Source of the DNA: Faucicola osloensis_D | GTDB lineage: Bacteria > Pseudomonadota > Gammaproteobacteria > Pseudomonadales > Moraxellaceae | NCBI GenBank assembly: GCA_020041925.1 | Contig: CP083409.1 | Length of the DNA: 64,000 nt | Direction: 5' to 3' (one strand) | In this document: piece by piece, positions 8,276 through 16,643 of the stretch | Layout of the letters: every line of letters begins with the position of its first letter | Position numbering within the stretch: the stretch's first letter is position 1 | Made by a program: the position numbers and the translations under genes | Notes under the pieces: model-generated | Databases searched by the model: none | Seen by the model: the letters and a program-made list of their open reading frames with translations, nothing else | What the model was told of the DNA's origin: nothing

Positions 8276-9664
8276 ATGTACGCTAACGCCCCTGCACAAA
8301 CCATTTCAGACCTTGCTGCAAACGCCACACTCGCAACCGATATTGCTAACCCAAGCGCAGCCAGCTTTTATAACGTCAGTGAAGCGAGCTTTTCTAACCT
8401 AAGTGAACAGAATTTGCCGCAAAACGTTGCTAAAACCAAGTTCCAGCCGATTGTCATTGGTATCGTAGCAGGCGAGGTCTCAGGCGATGCGCTGGGTGCA
8501 GACTTCATGCGCCAGATGAATAATTTGCGTGATGACATTGTATGGGTGGGCGTGGGTGGCGCACAGATGCAGGCGCAAGGGCTTAACTCAGTGATTGACA
8601 TGTCTCGTCTGTCGGTGATGGGCTTGGTGGAAGTGGTCAAGCATTTGCCAGATTTGTTTAAAGCACGCGATGAGATTTTGGCAGCCTTTAAACAAAATTC
8701 AATCGATATTTTTGTCGGCATTGATGCGCCTGATTTTAATTTGAGATTGGGGGAGCGGTTAAAATCAGCGGGTATTTATTGTGTGCAATATGTCAGCCCA
8801 TCGATATGGGCATGGCGGGAAGGGCGAATCGAGAAAATCAAACGCGCCACCAATTTGGTGCTGTGTTTGTTTCCGTTTGAGTTATCTGTTTATCAAAAAC
8901 ATGATCATCCCGCCGTGTGTGTCGGGCATTCACTCCTCAAAACCATTAATGACAATTTGCTTACAACGCCCATGGACGAACTGCGCCGTGAGTTGATTTG
9001 GGATAATCCCACCTACCATCAGTTTTTTGTCAAAATGGGCGAGCTTGAGATGAGTCATCTCATTGCAGTGATGCCAGGCTCAAGACGCAGTGAAATCGAT
9101 GCGATTTTTCCAAAAATGCTCAAAGCCATTCATCAACTGTTGATTATGGATGATAAGCTATGCTTTATTGTGCCAACGGTCAACCAACATCTACTGACTA
9201 TCGTAGAGCAATATCTGGAAGCCCAGTCAGCGCAGGTGCGCCATCATGTCACTGTCAGCTGTGATGAAACACAAGCGGATTTTAGCCAACGGGTGATGGC
9301 GGCGTCAGATTTGGTACTGCTCGCATCGGGTACCGCCACGCTTGAAGCTATGCTACTGGGTAAACCGATGGTGGTGGTATATTCACTCAATAAAATGACC
9401 TTTTGGCTGGCAAAACGCCTAGTCAAAGTACCGTATGTGGCATTGCCTAATATTTTGGCAGGGCGAGAAATCGTACCGGAATTGCTACAAGAAGACGCCA
9501 ACCCAGACAATATTTGCCGTGTGGTACAGCAATCATTAAAAGTTAAAAACTATAATGAGCAGCTGCGAGATTTGCGGCAAACGTCAGAATGGCTGCGTGA
9601 GCAAAGCAACATCGACCCCGCCAATGCGGTGATTGACAGTTGGCTTAATTGGAAAAGGCAATAA
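8276..9664 (+). CDS. lpxB: Lipid-A-disaccharide synthase
   Basis: Glycosyltransferase (GT19) that joins UDP-2,3-diacylglucosamine and lipid X to form lipid A disaccharide at the inner membrane. The core begins with IVAGEVSGDALGADFMR near residue 64. It continues with PDFNLRLGERLK, YVSPSIWAWREGR, LCLFPFELSVY, MPGSRRSEI and ASGTATLEAMLLGKPMVVVY, all family blocks. At 462 aa it is longer than the usual 380-390 because of a Ser/Ala-rich N-terminal extension of about 55 residues. The next ATG lies inside the conserved core, so either the extension is real or a non-ATG start is used. Shine-Dalgarno is weak. Confidence 0.94.
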   Translation: MYANAPAQTISDLAANATLATDIANPSAASFYNVSEASFSNLSEQNLPQNVAKTKFQPIVIGIVAGEVSGDALGADFMRQMNNLRDDIVWVGVGGAQMQAQGLNSVIDMSRLSVMGLVEVVKHLPDLFKARDEILAAFKQNSIDIFVGIDAPDFNLRLGERLKSAGIYCVQYVSPSIWAWREGRIEKIKRATNLVLCLFPFELSVYQKHDHPAVCVGHSLLKTINDNLLTTPMDELRRELIWDNPTYHQFFVKMGELEMSHLIAVMPGSRRSEIDAIFPKMLKAIHQLLIMDDKLCFIVPTVNQHLLTIVEQYLEAQSAQVRHHVTVSCDETQADFSQRVMAASDLVLLASGTATLEAMLLGKPMVVVYSLNKMTFWLAKRLVKVPYVALPNILAGREIVPELLQEDANPDNICRVVQQSLKVKNYNEQLRDLRQTSEWLREQSNIDPANAVIDSWLNWKRQ

Positions 9665-9671
9665 CCATAGT

Positions 9672-10091
9672 ATGGAAAGTTTGACACTCTATGACGAATG
9701 CAAATTAGCATTAAAAAAAGATTTTAAAGAACTGACTATCGGGCAAGCTAATGACAAACTAGCAAAGCTGAATGGCTATCTAAGCGATATTGGAAATGGT
9801 GATATCGATTGGAGAAATGAAAATATCCAAGTAATACTTGTTGAAGATTTATTAAAAGTTATTAAAAAATATTATCTAGATAATCGCGTTGTTATTATCA
9901 CAGATACTGCAGACGTACCTATTTTCGAAACTAATCTTAACTTAGCAATCCAACAATTCAATGATATAGCCTGTTTATCTCATAATATATTTCTAATCAA
10001 TGAAAATTTTATAGGTAAATTTTCTTATTCAAGCTCGAATACACAATTTGCTTTAATCAATCAGTCGCTTATACTCAATCTTCTGAGGTGA
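9672..10091 (+). CDS. Hypothetical protein, AT-rich orphan
   Basis: Unrecognised 139-aa soluble protein starting MESLTLYDECKLALKKDFKEL, rich in Ile, Asn, Leu and Lys. A GGAAAAGG stretch lies upstream of the ATG at 9672; an in-frame TTG at 9633 would overlap the end of lpxB and is less likely. Its codons are markedly more AT-rich than those of lpxB and the UbiB-type gene around it. Its 3' end overlaps the convergent UbiB-type gene by 17 bp. The composition suggests recent acquisition. The small acidic/Asn-rich character recalls orphan immunity proteins of contact-inhibition loci, but that is only an impression. Confidence 0.6.
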   Translation: MESLTLYDECKLALKKDFKELTIGQANDKLAKLNGYLSDIGNGDIDWRNENIQVILVEDLLKVIKKYYLDNRVVIITDTADVPIFETNLNLAIQQFNDIACLSHNIFLINENFIGKFSYSSSNTQFALINQSLILNLLR

Positions 10092-11484
10092 ATGTTGCCA
10101 TCAAATCATGGGCTTTGGTTCTGGCATCAAGCACCGTCATAAAGGTATAAGCGCCAATGAATTTACGGCTAATAAACATCAGCTCTTTAGGCGGCACGCT
10201 AAAGGATTTTGAGGTTGCTGATTTGCTAGCAAGCTTAATGACACGGTTATGTAAATCACTTTCCGCCCAAATATAATTGCCATGTACATCCAGTACATTC
10301 GGAGGAATCGTCGGATTACGACTTGGCAAACTAAAGGGTTCACTGGCAAGCAAACATAGCTCTACCATATCATTTTTCACCGAATCACTAAGATTAGCAA
10401 AGAATTCAAAATGCTTGCCTGCTTGATCAATCGCTTGGCGCATTTTACTACGGTCGTGAAAAAATCCTGCCAACAGCAAATTACGGGCGATGAGTAGCAG
10501 ATTATCATCAAACTGACGAATCGCGCCAAAGTCTAATAACACCAATTGGTCAAGCTGTGTATCAGGCTGTTGTGCAAGGCGAATCAGATAGTTGCCAAAA
10601 TTGGGGTCGGTTTGCATATCGCCCCATTCAAAAATCTCACGCAGCATAATTTCAATCGACGCTTGTCCGATGGCATTCCGTCTTTCTTGGGGTAGCGCAA
10701 ATACTTGCTCATCCAAAATCGACACGCCATCTTCATAGGTCATACATAGCAGCCGATCGGTGCTGTAAGCTTTGAGGATACGCGGCACCACATAGCGACT
10801 ATCCCCAGCAAAACGCTGAAAAAACGTCTCAGTGGTATTTGCTTCTAGGAGGTAGTTGACTTCATGATGCAGCAGGTCACGGATTTCTTCAAACCAATCA
10901 TCGAGTTGGCGCGTTTGCGGGACAACATTCGTCACTCTAAGCAGTTGGCGGAACAAATCCAAATCACTGTCCACGGCATCGGCGATATTGGGATATTGCA
11001 CCTTAAACACCACTTGCTCGCCCGTGGGTTTATGAACTGCTCTATGTACTTGCGAAAGTGAGGCGGTGCCAATTGGGGTATGGTCGATATCAAACTCATG
11101 GATTTTATCGCCCAATTCTTTTTGTAGCGCTGATTCGATAATTGACCAGGAAAAAGCGGTCGTCTGGCTGTTCAAGGTTTGTAAGGCTTCTGTGATTTCG
11201 GGGGGCAAAAAATGCTCCCCGTACAGGGCTAACATTTGACCAATTTTGACCACCGAGCCTTTGAGTTTACCCAGCTCATCCACCAAATATTGGGCTTGCT
11301 CACGCATAAAAGCTTGTTTTTGCACCGCTTTTTCTTCCTTTGATTTGAATAATCCAAAGGCGCTATTGGTCGCCCATCGTCTGCCGATATTGAGCGATGC
11401 TTTGGCAATCGATAACCGACGGTCAAGCGCCGAGGTTTTGAGCTGTTCAAGCGGTTGGTTATCGTAATTTTGCGGATTTGCCAT
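10075..11484 (-). CDS. ABC1/AarF-type atypical kinase (UbiB superfamily)
   Basis: ABC1 atypical kinase-like protein of 469 aa. The family KxGQ motif appears as GSVVKIGQMLALYGEHFLPPEI near residue 95. The Ala/nucleotide loop region is TASLSQVHRAV, the invariant Lys is in VVFKVQYP, then EVNYLLEANTTETF, the catalytic-loop equivalent QTDPNFGNYL and the LLDFGAIRQ metal site. It lacks the two C-terminal membrane helices expected of true UbiB, so an AarF/COQ8-like paralogue is more likely. Substrate is unknown; family members support ubiquinone synthesis or lipid homeostasis. It follows purD on the same strand, but a terminator lies between them. Confidence 0.88.
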   Translation of the reverse strand: MANPQNYDNQPLEQLKTSALDRRLSIAKASLNIGRRWATNSAFGLFKSKEEKAVQKQAFMREQAQYLVDELGKLKGSVVKIGQMLALYGEHFLPPEITEALQTLNSQTTAFSWSIIESALQKELGDKIHEFDIDHTPIGTASLSQVHRAVHKPTGEQVVFKVQYPNIADAVDSDLDLFRQLLRVTNVVPQTRQLDDWFEEIRDLLHHEVNYLLEANTTETFFQRFAGDSRYVVPRILKAYSTDRLLCMTYEDGVSILDEQVFALPQERRNAIGQASIEIMLREIFEWGDMQTDPNFGNYLIRLAQQPDTQLDQLVLLDFGAIRQFDDNLLLIARNLLLAGFFHDRSKMRQAIDQAGKHFEFFANLSDSVKNDMVELCLLASEPFSLPSRNPTIPPNVLDVHGNYIWAESDLHNRVIKLASKSATSKSFSVPPKELMFISRKFIGAYTFMTVLDARTKAHDLMATFTSED

Positions 11485-11525
11485 ACAGGGTGCCTAATGT
11501 TTTTGAAAGAAAAAGCCAAATAAAA

Positions 11526-11557
11526 AGCAAATCATTTTAACACATGATTTGCTTTGA
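11526..11557 (-). terminator. Probable terminator downstream of purD
   Basis: Perfect 10-bp stem AGCAAATCAT/ATGATTTGCT with T-rich sequence on the minus strand. It lies about 90 bp beyond the purD stop and before the UbiB-type start. Confidence 0.7.
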
Positions 11558-11644
11558 TTGTTGTTACCGATTTTTAATAAAGCGGATTAACGCTTGGCGT
11601 AAGACAGTGGCTAGATGTCTAAATGCCATCTCATTGATTACTGG

Positions 11645-12949
11645 TTATTCGGCGCTAGATTGAATAGCGCGCCAACCGATATCACGGCGATATTGCATAC
11701 CATCGAAGCTAATAGCGCCACAAACTGCTAAGGCTTTGGTTTGGGCATCCAAAATATCGTCACCGAGCGCCGTCACGCAAACCACACGGCCGCCATTGGT
11801 GACAATCTCACCATTCTCAAAGGCTTTGGTACCTGCGTGGAAAACTTTGACATCCATATCCGTTTGCCCATACTGTGACTCAAGTGATGGTAACCCATGG
11901 ATGACATCGCCGTTGCTCGCGCTTTCTGGATAGCCTTTGCTAGCCAGTACCACACCTAGGGCGGGGCGCTCATCCCACTCGGTTTGTTTGGGAAGATTGC
12001 CATCCAACCCTAATGTTATCAAGTCAACCATTGAGCCTTTTAGGCGCATCATAATAGGCTGTGTTTCTGGGTCACCAAAACGGCAGTTAAATTCAATCAC
12101 ATAGGGGTCATTGTGGTCATCAATCATCAAGCCTGCGTACAAAAATCCCGTATAAGGTGTGCCATTGGCGTTCATGGCATCGACCACTGGCTGAATTACA
12201 CGCGCAATCACCTTATCATGTACTTGCTGTGTCACTACGGGGGCAGGTGAGTAAGCACCCATACCGCCTGTATTAAGACCGGTATCACCTTCGCCAATAC
12301 GTTTGTGATCTTGGCTGGTTGCCATCGGCAAGATATGGTTGCCATCTATCATACAGATGAAGCTGGCTTCTTCCCCTTGCAAGAACTGCTCAATCACCAC
12401 ACGGCTGCCCGCATCACCAAATTTGTTGCCCGATAACATATCATTGATGGCGTCAATGGCTTCTTGTTCGCTCATCGCCACAATCACGCCTTTACCTGCG
12501 GCTAAACCATCGGCTTTGATGACAATCGGTGCGCCTTCTGCTTTCACATAAGCAATCGCTTGCTCGGCATCGCTAAAAGTTTGGTATTTGGCGGTAGGGA
12601 TATGATGTTTTATCATAAAATCTTTGGCAAATGCTTTTGACCCTTCAAGCTGCGCGCAATACGCCGTGGGTCCCCAAGCTTTGATACCTGCTTTTGTTAA
12701 GTCATCGACCATACCTGCCACCAGTGGCGCTTCAGGACCAACCAGCACAAAGGCAATGTCATTGTCTTGGCAAAATTGAATTACCGCCGCATGGTCTTTG
12801 ACGTTTAAATCGACATTTTGTAATTTGTGTTCAAGCGCTGTGCCTGCATTGCCGTTGGCAACAAAAACTGTGCTAACTTTGCTATCTTTGGCGCATTGCC
12901 ATGCCAATGCGTGCTCACGTCCGCCTGTGCCAATCACTAAAATATTCAT
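11645..12949 (-). CDS. purD: Phosphoribosylamine--glycine ligase
   Basis: GAR synthetase, second step of purine synthesis, ATP-grasp fold, 434 aa (normal length). It begins MNILVIGTGGREHALAW. It contains VGPEAPLVAG near residue 78, IVIKADGLAAGKGV near 145, the MATSQDHKRIGEGDTGLNTGGMGAYSP block near 210-240, and FNCRFGDPETQ near 290. Start is fixed by TAAGGAA 6 nt upstream. It is divergent from rnhB over 68 bp. PurF, the preceding enzyme, is also in this window at 59.0 kb but far from it. Confidence 0.96.
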   Translation of the reverse strand: MNILVIGTGGREHALAWQCAKDSKVSTVFVANGNAGTALEHKLQNVDLNVKDHAAVIQFCQDNDIAFVLVGPEAPLVAGMVDDLTKAGIKAWGPTAYCAQLEGSKAFAKDFMIKHHIPTAKYQTFSDAEQAIAYVKAEGAPIVIKADGLAAGKGVIVAMSEQEAIDAINDMLSGNKFGDAGSRVVIEQFLQGEEASFICMIDGNHILPMATSQDHKRIGEGDTGLNTGGMGAYSPAPVVTQQVHDKVIARVIQPVVDAMNANGTPYTGFLYAGLMIDDHNDPYVIEFNCRFGDPETQPIMMRLKGSMVDLITLGLDGNLPKQTEWDERPALGVVLASKGYPESASNGDVIHGLPSLESQYGQTDMDVKVFHAGTKAFENGEIVTNGGRVVCVTALGDDILDAQTKALAVCGAISFDGMQYRRDIGWRAIQSSAE

Positions 12950-13017
12950 ATTAGTTCCTTAAAAATGTAAAATAGCCGTATGGTAGGCATTGTAACAAAT
13001 TTTGGGATCTAAATTAA

Positions 13018-13740
13018 ATGACAAAGCATTTTATTATTGGCGTGGATGAAGTCGGGCGGGGTCCGTTATTGGGCGATGTGGTGGTTTGTGCGCTCATCTT
13101 CGATAAGGCAATTTTATCTATCAAAGAAGATAGTCTAAGCACTGATTTACACACCGCTGATAGTGTAGGTATTAGCCACAATCATCCGCTAAGCGCGCTA
13201 ACTGACTCCAAAAAACTGTCAGAGAAAAAACGAGAAACGTTATTTTCCTTGATTGAACAAACGGCGAGCGCGCATCAGGTTGTCAAAATTTCTGCCAGCT
13301 TAATAGACCAACTGAACATCTTACAAGCGACATTACTAGGCATGAAACAAGCGGTGGCAGGCGTGATGGCGCAAATGTTAGCGCAATACCCAACGGCGAC
13401 CTTTAGCGTCATGGTGGATGGCAATAAACTGCCCGTGTTGTTTGACTTGCCCAATTATCAGCAAATTACCCATGAGCAAGCGATTGTAAAAGGGGACGGC
13501 AAACATGCGTGTATCAGTGGCGCGAGTGTGATTGCCAAAGTGACGCGTGACCGAGACATGGTGGCGTTGTCAAAGTTGTATCCTGATTATGGCATTGAGC
13601 AGCATAAAGGCTACCCCACCGCCGCCCATATCCAAGCGATAGAGCATTACGGTATTTTGCCCATGCACCGTAAAAGTTTTGCCCCCATCAAACAGAGGAT
13701 TTTAGACAAAAAAGGTGAACATACAGTCAATATCCGGTAG
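13018..13740 (+). CDS. rnhB: Ribonuclease HII
   Basis: Mn/Mg-dependent RNase HII, removing ribonucleotides from DNA and RNA of hybrids. The 240-aa product starts with IIGVDEVGRGPLLGDVV, giving the first catalytic Asp-Glu pair. LTDSKKLSEKKRE appears near residue 62, a further acidic site in MVDGNK near 140, and KGDGKHACISGASVIAKVTRD near 160. A stretch of about 25 residues between the first motif and LTDSKKL (around IKEDSLSTDLHTADSVG) is longer than in typical RNase HII and may be a surface loop. Divergent from purD. Shine-Dalgarno is weak. Confidence 0.94.
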   Translation: MTKHFIIGVDEVGRGPLLGDVVVCALIFDKAILSIKEDSLSTDLHTADSVGISHNHPLSALTDSKKLSEKKRETLFSLIEQTASAHQVVKISASLIDQLNILQATLLGMKQAVAGVMAQMLAQYPTATFSVMVDGNKLPVLFDLPNYQQITHEQAIVKGDGKHACISGASVIAKVTRDRDMVALSKLYPDYGIEQHKGYPTAAHIQAIEHYGILPMHRKSFAPIKQRILDKKGEHTVNIR

Positions 13741-13747
13741 TAATGAG

Positions 13748-13838
13748 TGCAGGTCTAAAGTCGCCTCGTGAGCGAGTTTAACTAGTAAGGTGTGCTGAGC
13801 ATGACGAGTAAAAAGATGGTCTTGCTCGCAGACCTGCA
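13748..13838. repeat. Inverted-repeat element in the rnhB downstream gap
   Basis: Arms TGCAGGTCT (13748-13756) and AGACCTGCA (13830-13838) are perfect 9-bp inverted copies spaced by 73 bp. The element is open in more than one minus-strand frame, and one reads CEQDHLFTRHAQHTLL. It has the look of a small dispersed palindromic element, but only one copy is in this window. Confidence 0.45.
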
Positions 13839-13953
13839 AGCTGTGCCCGATTTATTTTCAACCTCTCGGTGGACAGCGCGCCAAACAAGGTCTGATAGTC
13901 GCTCTGTATGTTCAAATCCATCATAGCAAATTGTAGGCTTTTTTCAAACTAGC

Positions 13954-14409
13954 TTATACTAAATCAATCTGCCAATTAGTGGCTTGCAATTGGATATTTA
14001 AGTTTCTGAGTTTGACCGCTATGTCATCTGCTTGTTTTTGCAGTTTGACCGGTTCAATCACTTTTTGCCATTTAATTTCCCGGTAGCTATAACGATCGCC
14101 TTCCGTCTTAGCATTATCAATCGCGGTTTGCAGCAGGCGATGGCGTTCGGCAAGTTCATCACGCTTGACTAAAGTGCTGAGCATGGTTGAGCCATCGGGC
14201 ATGACAGCGATGGCATTGGTGCGATGGATATGGTCGATTAACGCATACAGCTCGCTCATGACTTGATTGGCTTGCAGCAGCAGTTCATTCGGGTTTTCAC
14301 TTGGGGTATCGCCATCTTGGACTTTGACGTTTTCAGCAATGCGCGATTTCAAGCTGGCGAGCTTTTTTTGCATATCAGCACGTCGTAACAAAGCTTCTGC
14401 AAGTTTCAT
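13954..14409 (-). CDS. DIP1984 family protein (septicolysin-like)
   Basis: Protein of 151 aa resembling the DIP1984/septicolysin-like family. It is a helical, highly charged protein starting MKLAEALLRRADMQKKLASLKSRI and containing NELLLQANQVMSEL, IHRTNAIA, and SYREIKWQKVI near the C-terminus. AAGGAGAT with 5-nt spacing marks the ATG at 14409, seven codons inside the longest frame. Biochemical role is unknown; the septicolysin name is historical. It lies 35 bp downstream of the glycerophosphodiesterase gene on the same strand and may be cotranscribed. Confidence 0.82.
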   Translation of the reverse strand: MKLAEALLRRADMQKKLASLKSRIAENVKVQDGDTPSENPNELLLQANQVMSELYALIDHIHRTNAIAVMPDGSTMLSTLVKRDELAERHRLLQTAIDNAKTEGDRYSYREIKWQKVIEPVKLQKQADDIAVKLRNLNIQLQATNWQIDLV

Positions 14410-14444
14410 GGTTATCTCCTTATTGGTCAATTTAGTGGATCAAT

Positions 14445-15317
14445 TTAAACGTTAAGGTCATATAATTGGGTTAAAAATTGGGTAGGATAATCTGTAATCA
14501 CACAATCGACGCCCATCTCAATCAAGCGTTTTGCCACATCCACCTCATTCACCGTCCAAGCGCTGACTGTTAAGCCATAAATTTTGGCAATTTCCAACAG
14601 GGTTGGGGTGATAAGCGCATAATAAATGCCCACTTGGCTACAGCCTAACGCACAAGCGCGATTAAAGGTTTGCAATATTAAATTTTTACCCGCTGCATCA
14701 GGCGTCGGTAAAAAAGCAATTTGGCTTGCCAGCGTGGTTTTAGGCTCAAGTGTTTTAGGCTCAAGTAACAAGCCTGTCGGAAAGTGAAACGTTAAAAATT
14801 GCTGTTGGTTTTGAATTTGGTACAAAATATCGGTATCAAAACTGGTCAAAGTGATGGCTAAAGCTTGCCATATTTCTTGAGATAATAGCCTAAGCAGATT
14901 TTTAACCAACAAGGCTGGATGAGTTTTGGCATGGGTTTTGATTTCCAGTTCAATATGGCAAAAGTATTGCAGATAGGGTGGTAAATCGTCTAGCAACAAT
15001 ATGTGACGTTTTAAAAACCCTAGCTCAAAACGTTGGGAAAACCGCCCATAGTCCGATTGCACAATGGCGTCTAATTCCGCCCATGTTTTATCAGCAATCC
15101 ACGATTGTTGTCCTGTAAGACGATTTAAGGTTTCATCATGTACCACCACAAATTTGCCATCGGCGGTCATTTGGACGTCAAATTCAACGCCATCAAGCTG
15201 CTTACCCTGTTTTTGCAATTGCTGCACGTAGGCAAATCCGTCTTGACAGTTCTCTAGCCGCTCAGCCCGCGCAGCACGATGACCGAGTAAATAATAGGTT
15301 TGATTTGGATGGCGCAT
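14445..15317 (-). CDS. Glycerophosphodiester phosphodiesterase family protein
   Basis: GDPD-family TIM-barrel protein, 290 aa, expected to hydrolyse glycerophosphodiesters to glycerol 3-phosphate and alcohol. Family marks are LLGHRAARAERLENC (usual HRG replaced by HRA) near residue 10, GVEFDVQMTADGKFVVVHDETLNRLTG near 40-65, HIELEIKTHAK near 125 and a C-terminal VSAWTVNEVDVAKRLIEMGVDCVITDYP. No signal peptide, so cytoplasmic. I prefer ATG 15317 over a TTG seven codons earlier. The Gly-to-Ala change in HRG is worth noting because this loop carries the catalytic His and Arg, both of which are kept. Confidence 0.88.
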   Translation of the reverse strand: MRHPNQTYYLLGHRAARAERLENCQDGFAYVQQLQKQGKQLDGVEFDVQMTADGKFVVVHDETLNRLTGQQSWIADKTWAELDAIVQSDYGRFSQRFELGFLKRHILLLDDLPPYLQYFCHIELEIKTHAKTHPALLVKNLLRLLSQEIWQALAITLTSFDTDILYQIQNQQQFLTFHFPTGLLLEPKTLEPKTTLASQIAFLPTPDAAGKNLILQTFNRACALGCSQVGIYYALITPTLLEIAKIYGLTVSAWTVNEVDVAKRLIEMGVDCVITDYPTQFLTQLYDLNV

Positions 15318-15464
15318 ACGATGGCTCGCAATAGACAATAAAATTTTGTGACTACTAAAAATTATGACAACTAAATTTTATTATAAATAATAGTGAACAA
15401 CTAGCCAATTTGCAAAACTTTGCTTTATAATGGCATGGTAATAAATTCTGCGTGAAGGTGCCTT

Positions 15465-16502
15465 ATGTCTATGATTTTCCCACAAAATACGTTGTCAAAA
15501 AAAATGCGTACGCCGTTATTGTTGGCGTGTTTTGTCTTAGCCGTGGTGGGATGTAGTCGCAATGAGCAAAAAGACGAGCAAACTGGCAGTGCTGCAAGCA
15601 GTGAGCAAAAGTCAATTGAAACGTCTGATATTGCCTGTAACAATGAGAAGGCAACCAGTGCCATTCACAGTTATCTGGTCAATCGCATCGACCAGCAAGC
15701 CAAAAAACAGTCTGACATCATTCAGCAGCAAGCAGGTACGGTGGTTGATATGTCTATCTTGCAAAATGGCTTGTCGCAAGTGGCAATCAACCTAGAGAGC
15801 GTGAATGGTAGCAATGGTAAATGCCAAGCGACGGTATCGTTTAATATGCCTCAAGCGCAGCTCGATAACGCGGATAAAATTTATACCCGTCTAAAAATGC
15901 CAGTCGCCGCCGAGCAAATCGCGTCGCGTGGTTATCAATTGCAAAATAGCACTTTAGTGGCAAACAATGTTGGGTTTGGTCTATCAGCCAGTGGCACTAA
16001 TTACCAAGTCAATAGCACCACAGGCGACGATGTGATTGGGCTAGTCGGTGAGATTATGGCAAATTCGGCATTAGCGCAAACGCTGACCCAGCCATCTAAT
16101 ACGCCCTTAGCCGGTTCTTCGGCAGGCGCCATACCCGTTTTACCACCAGTGACTAGCAAACCCAGTGTCGCTGCCAACAACAGCCAAAATTCAACGACCA
16201 AACCTGTCAAGAAACAAACCACAGAAGAACCAAAAACAGACAGTGAAAAAAACGACAGCGAAAAAACCAAGACTGACGTGACCACCACATCAGAAAAGAA
16301 AAACACAGCATCAGATAGCGCAGATAAGAAATCGGTGAAAAAATCTGAGTCAACCACCTCGAATGCTGATACCAAATCAACCGCTACTAAGTCAGCGGCT
16401 AGCACAAGTACAGACAAATCGACCAAGTCAGTATCGCATGAAAAAGTCCCAACCGACACCAAGGTCAAATTAACCATTGAAGAAAAAAACGAGCAATATT
16501 AA
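15465..16502 (+). CDS. Hypothetical lipoprotein with low-complexity tail
   Basis: Predicted lipoprotein of 345 aa. A hydrophobic signal is followed by the lipobox LAVVGC (Cys about 30). A globular domain (about 50-205) includes two cysteines (DIACNNEKA and GKCQATVSF) that could form a disulfide. The last third, from about 225, is Ser/Thr/Lys low complexity and looks like a spacer or wall-interacting tail. AAGGTG precedes the ATG at 15465; an internal ATG 13 codons on would give a shorter signal. Function is unknown; it follows no operon partner. The family is not recognised. Confidence 0.78.
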   Translation: MSMIFPQNTLSKKMRTPLLLACFVLAVVGCSRNEQKDEQTGSAASSEQKSIETSDIACNNEKATSAIHSYLVNRIDQQAKKQSDIIQQQAGTVVDMSILQNGLSQVAINLESVNGSNGKCQATVSFNMPQAQLDNADKIYTRLKMPVAAEQIASRGYQLQNSTLVANNVGFGLSASGTNYQVNSTTGDDVIGLVGEIMANSALAQTLTQPSNTPLAGSSAGAIPVLPPVTSKPSVAANNSQNSTTKPVKKQTTEEPKTDSEKNDSEKTKTDVTTTSEKKNTASDSADKKSVKKSESTTSNADTKSTATKSAASTSTDKSTKSVSHEKVPTDTKVKLTIEEKNEQY

Positions 16503-16546
16503 CGTTGACCACTGATAAATGACGTGTTTAACGTATATCACCCAAT

Positions 16547-16608
16547 CATCAATTTGTTTTATCATGTTTTTAATGTTGTAATGTGACTAAACATAAAACA
16601 AATTGATG
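16547..16608. repeat. Perfect 16-bp inverted repeat before prpF
   Basis: CATCAATTTGTTTTAT (16547-16562) and its exact reverse complement (16593-16608) flank a 30-nt loop. The 3' arm ends 36 bp before the prpF ATG. The stem has no adjacent T-run on either strand, so it is not a standard terminator. It could be an operator pair, an mRNA leader stem or a tiny mobile palindrome. Confidence 0.75.
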
Positions 16609-16643
16609 CGTAATTCTCTACCTGCCACCATAAGGATATGAAC

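Noticed and set aside
9633..9671. Longer start for the orphan gene within lpxB
   Set aside because: It needs a TTG start with no ribosome site; the ATG at 9672 is simpler.
16001..16477. 158-codon open frame antisense to the lipoprotein gene
   Set aside because: It arises from the Ser/Thr/Lys low-complexity tail on the other strand and reads as an artificial Val/Leu/Ser-rich peptide.
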